Positions 63,512-64,000 of a DNA stretch of 64,000 nucleotides are shown here, one piece after another (the first letter of the stretch is position 1; each line of letters opens with the position of its first letter). The notes under the pieces were generated by a model that did not search any database, had not been told where the DNA came from, and was given only the letters and a program-made list of their open reading frames with translations. The stretch spans positions 1,736,001 through 1,800,000 of the forward strand of contig NW_027192659.1 in NCBI RefSeq assembly GCF_949987515.2. The letters run 5' to 3'. A program made the translations under genes and the position numbers. Source of the DNA: Delphinus delphis (taxonomy: Eukaryota > Chordata > Mammalia > Artiodactyla > Delphinidae).

Positions 63512-64000
63512 TTGGCCAAAAAGGGCGTATGCGTTTTTTCCTGAATATATTCAGGAAAAAACGCATACGCCCTTTTTGGCCAAGTGCATCATTGTGGACG
63601 TTCTGCCTCTTTTCCTATGCTTTCAATGCAATTCCAGTCTACCTCCTGAAATCGGTTTCCTGCAATTCTGCCCCGCTTTCAAGTCCTCTTGGCAGCCTTA
63701 CTTCAGTCTATTTTTCGACGATAGCTGTCATTTATAACTCTGCAGGTTTGTGAATTACAGTGCCCCTGAGCTCCTTTCTTCAACTCGCTTTCTTGTGAGC
63801 TGGCCGCAACACCGCAGGATGGCTTCAGGCCCTAAACTGGTTCCGGCCCGGCATGCTGAGCCTTTGGTTAATTCCTCTTCCTGGTGGGAAATGAGAGTTG
63901 AATTTGCCCGTCCAGACACCTCCAGCTAGCCTCTCATTGGTTCTCGCTATTCCTGTTCATCTTCCGCAGAAATTGCAAACTGGGCCAAACAGGAGGTTAA
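63512..64000. repeat. Partial satellite monomer 41 (right edge)
   Basis: First 489 bp of a further unit of the same run, cut by the window end. Exact palindrome. Variants ttttcgacg near 63712, gtgagctgg near 63795 and cctaaactgg near 63831. The array therefore continues beyond the window. Confidence 0.9.

Larger units (their letters stand above)
1..64000. repeat. Satellite array, ~1579-bp monomer (common cetacean satellite, delphinid-type)
   Basis: The whole window is head-to-tail copies of one unit. The palindrome recurs 41 times between 360 and 63512, a mean spacing of 1578.8 bp, with individual spacings of 1577-1580. There is no inversion, no foreign insertion and no unique sequence. Unit length and the cetartiodactyl L1 content match what I recall of the common cetacean satellite in its 1.58-kb delphinid form. 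This family is a constitutive heterochromatin component and encodes no protein. The family name rests on memory; the tandem structure is directly visible. Confidence 0.93.

Noticed and set aside
331..63753. Recurring open reading frames of 60-123 codons, at least one per monomer on each strand
   Set aside because: They are short, overlap in several frames, cross the palindrome and an antisense L1 fossil, and repeat only because the DNA repeats. Frames break at random point changes without codon-type bias. None resembles a protein family, so none is called as a gene.
1..64000. CRISPR array
   Set aside because: Regular spacing exists, but the unit is ~1.58 kb and fully repetitive, with no short repeat/unique spacer pattern and no cas genes. 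The content is mammalian.
1..64000. A new defence system, gene cluster or other undescribed protein-based system
   Set aside because: Both strands were read across the array and nothing but satellite units was found.

Overview
The window is one uninterrupted tandem satellite array. A unit of 1577-1580 bp (mean about 1579) repeats head to tail from the first base to the last: 40 complete monomers, phased on a 72-bp palindrome, plus a partial unit at each end. No protein-coding gene, structural RNA gene, CRISPR array or unique insert is supported.

The organism is most likely a toothed whale, probably a delphinid. Unit length and content fit the 'common cetacean satellite', which I recall as about 1.58 kb in delphinids (described at 1,579 bp in killer whale) and about 1.75 kb in other cetaceans. 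Independently, about half of each unit is a degraded antisense copy of the 3' end of a cetartiodactyl-type L1 retrotransposon. Species cannot be fixed from this sequence alone.

Each monomer has three parts, read on the + strand from the palindrome. First is a 72-bp palindrome with two 36-bp arms and no spacer. It resembles the palindromic mariner-derived mini-elements of cetartiodactyls, the counterpart of human MADE1, and the hairpins of the ruminant miR-2284/2285 family. Second is about 690 bp that I cannot assign. Third is about 805 bp matching the reverse complement of the L1 ORF2 end and 3' UTR, which leads into the next palindrome.

Layout: monomers 1-12 (0.36-19.3 kb) are a mosaic of two L1-tail subtypes, partly alternating as dimers, with a fresh duplication of monomers 6 and 7. 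Monomers 13-19 form a seven-unit higher-order block (11,046 bp). It is repeated almost exactly as monomers 20-25 but with one monomer missing, and the junction lies just beside a palindrome. Part of the same pattern recurs at 28-30. Monomers 31-36 are mixed again. Monomers 37 to the right edge are near-identical 1580-bp units, suggesting recent homogenisation.

The most interesting structure is the palindrome. It is exact in 27 of 41 copies, one of these by a matched change in both arms, and another copy has patchwork arms beside a higher-order breakpoint. Positions and variants were read by eye, and percentage identities were not computed.
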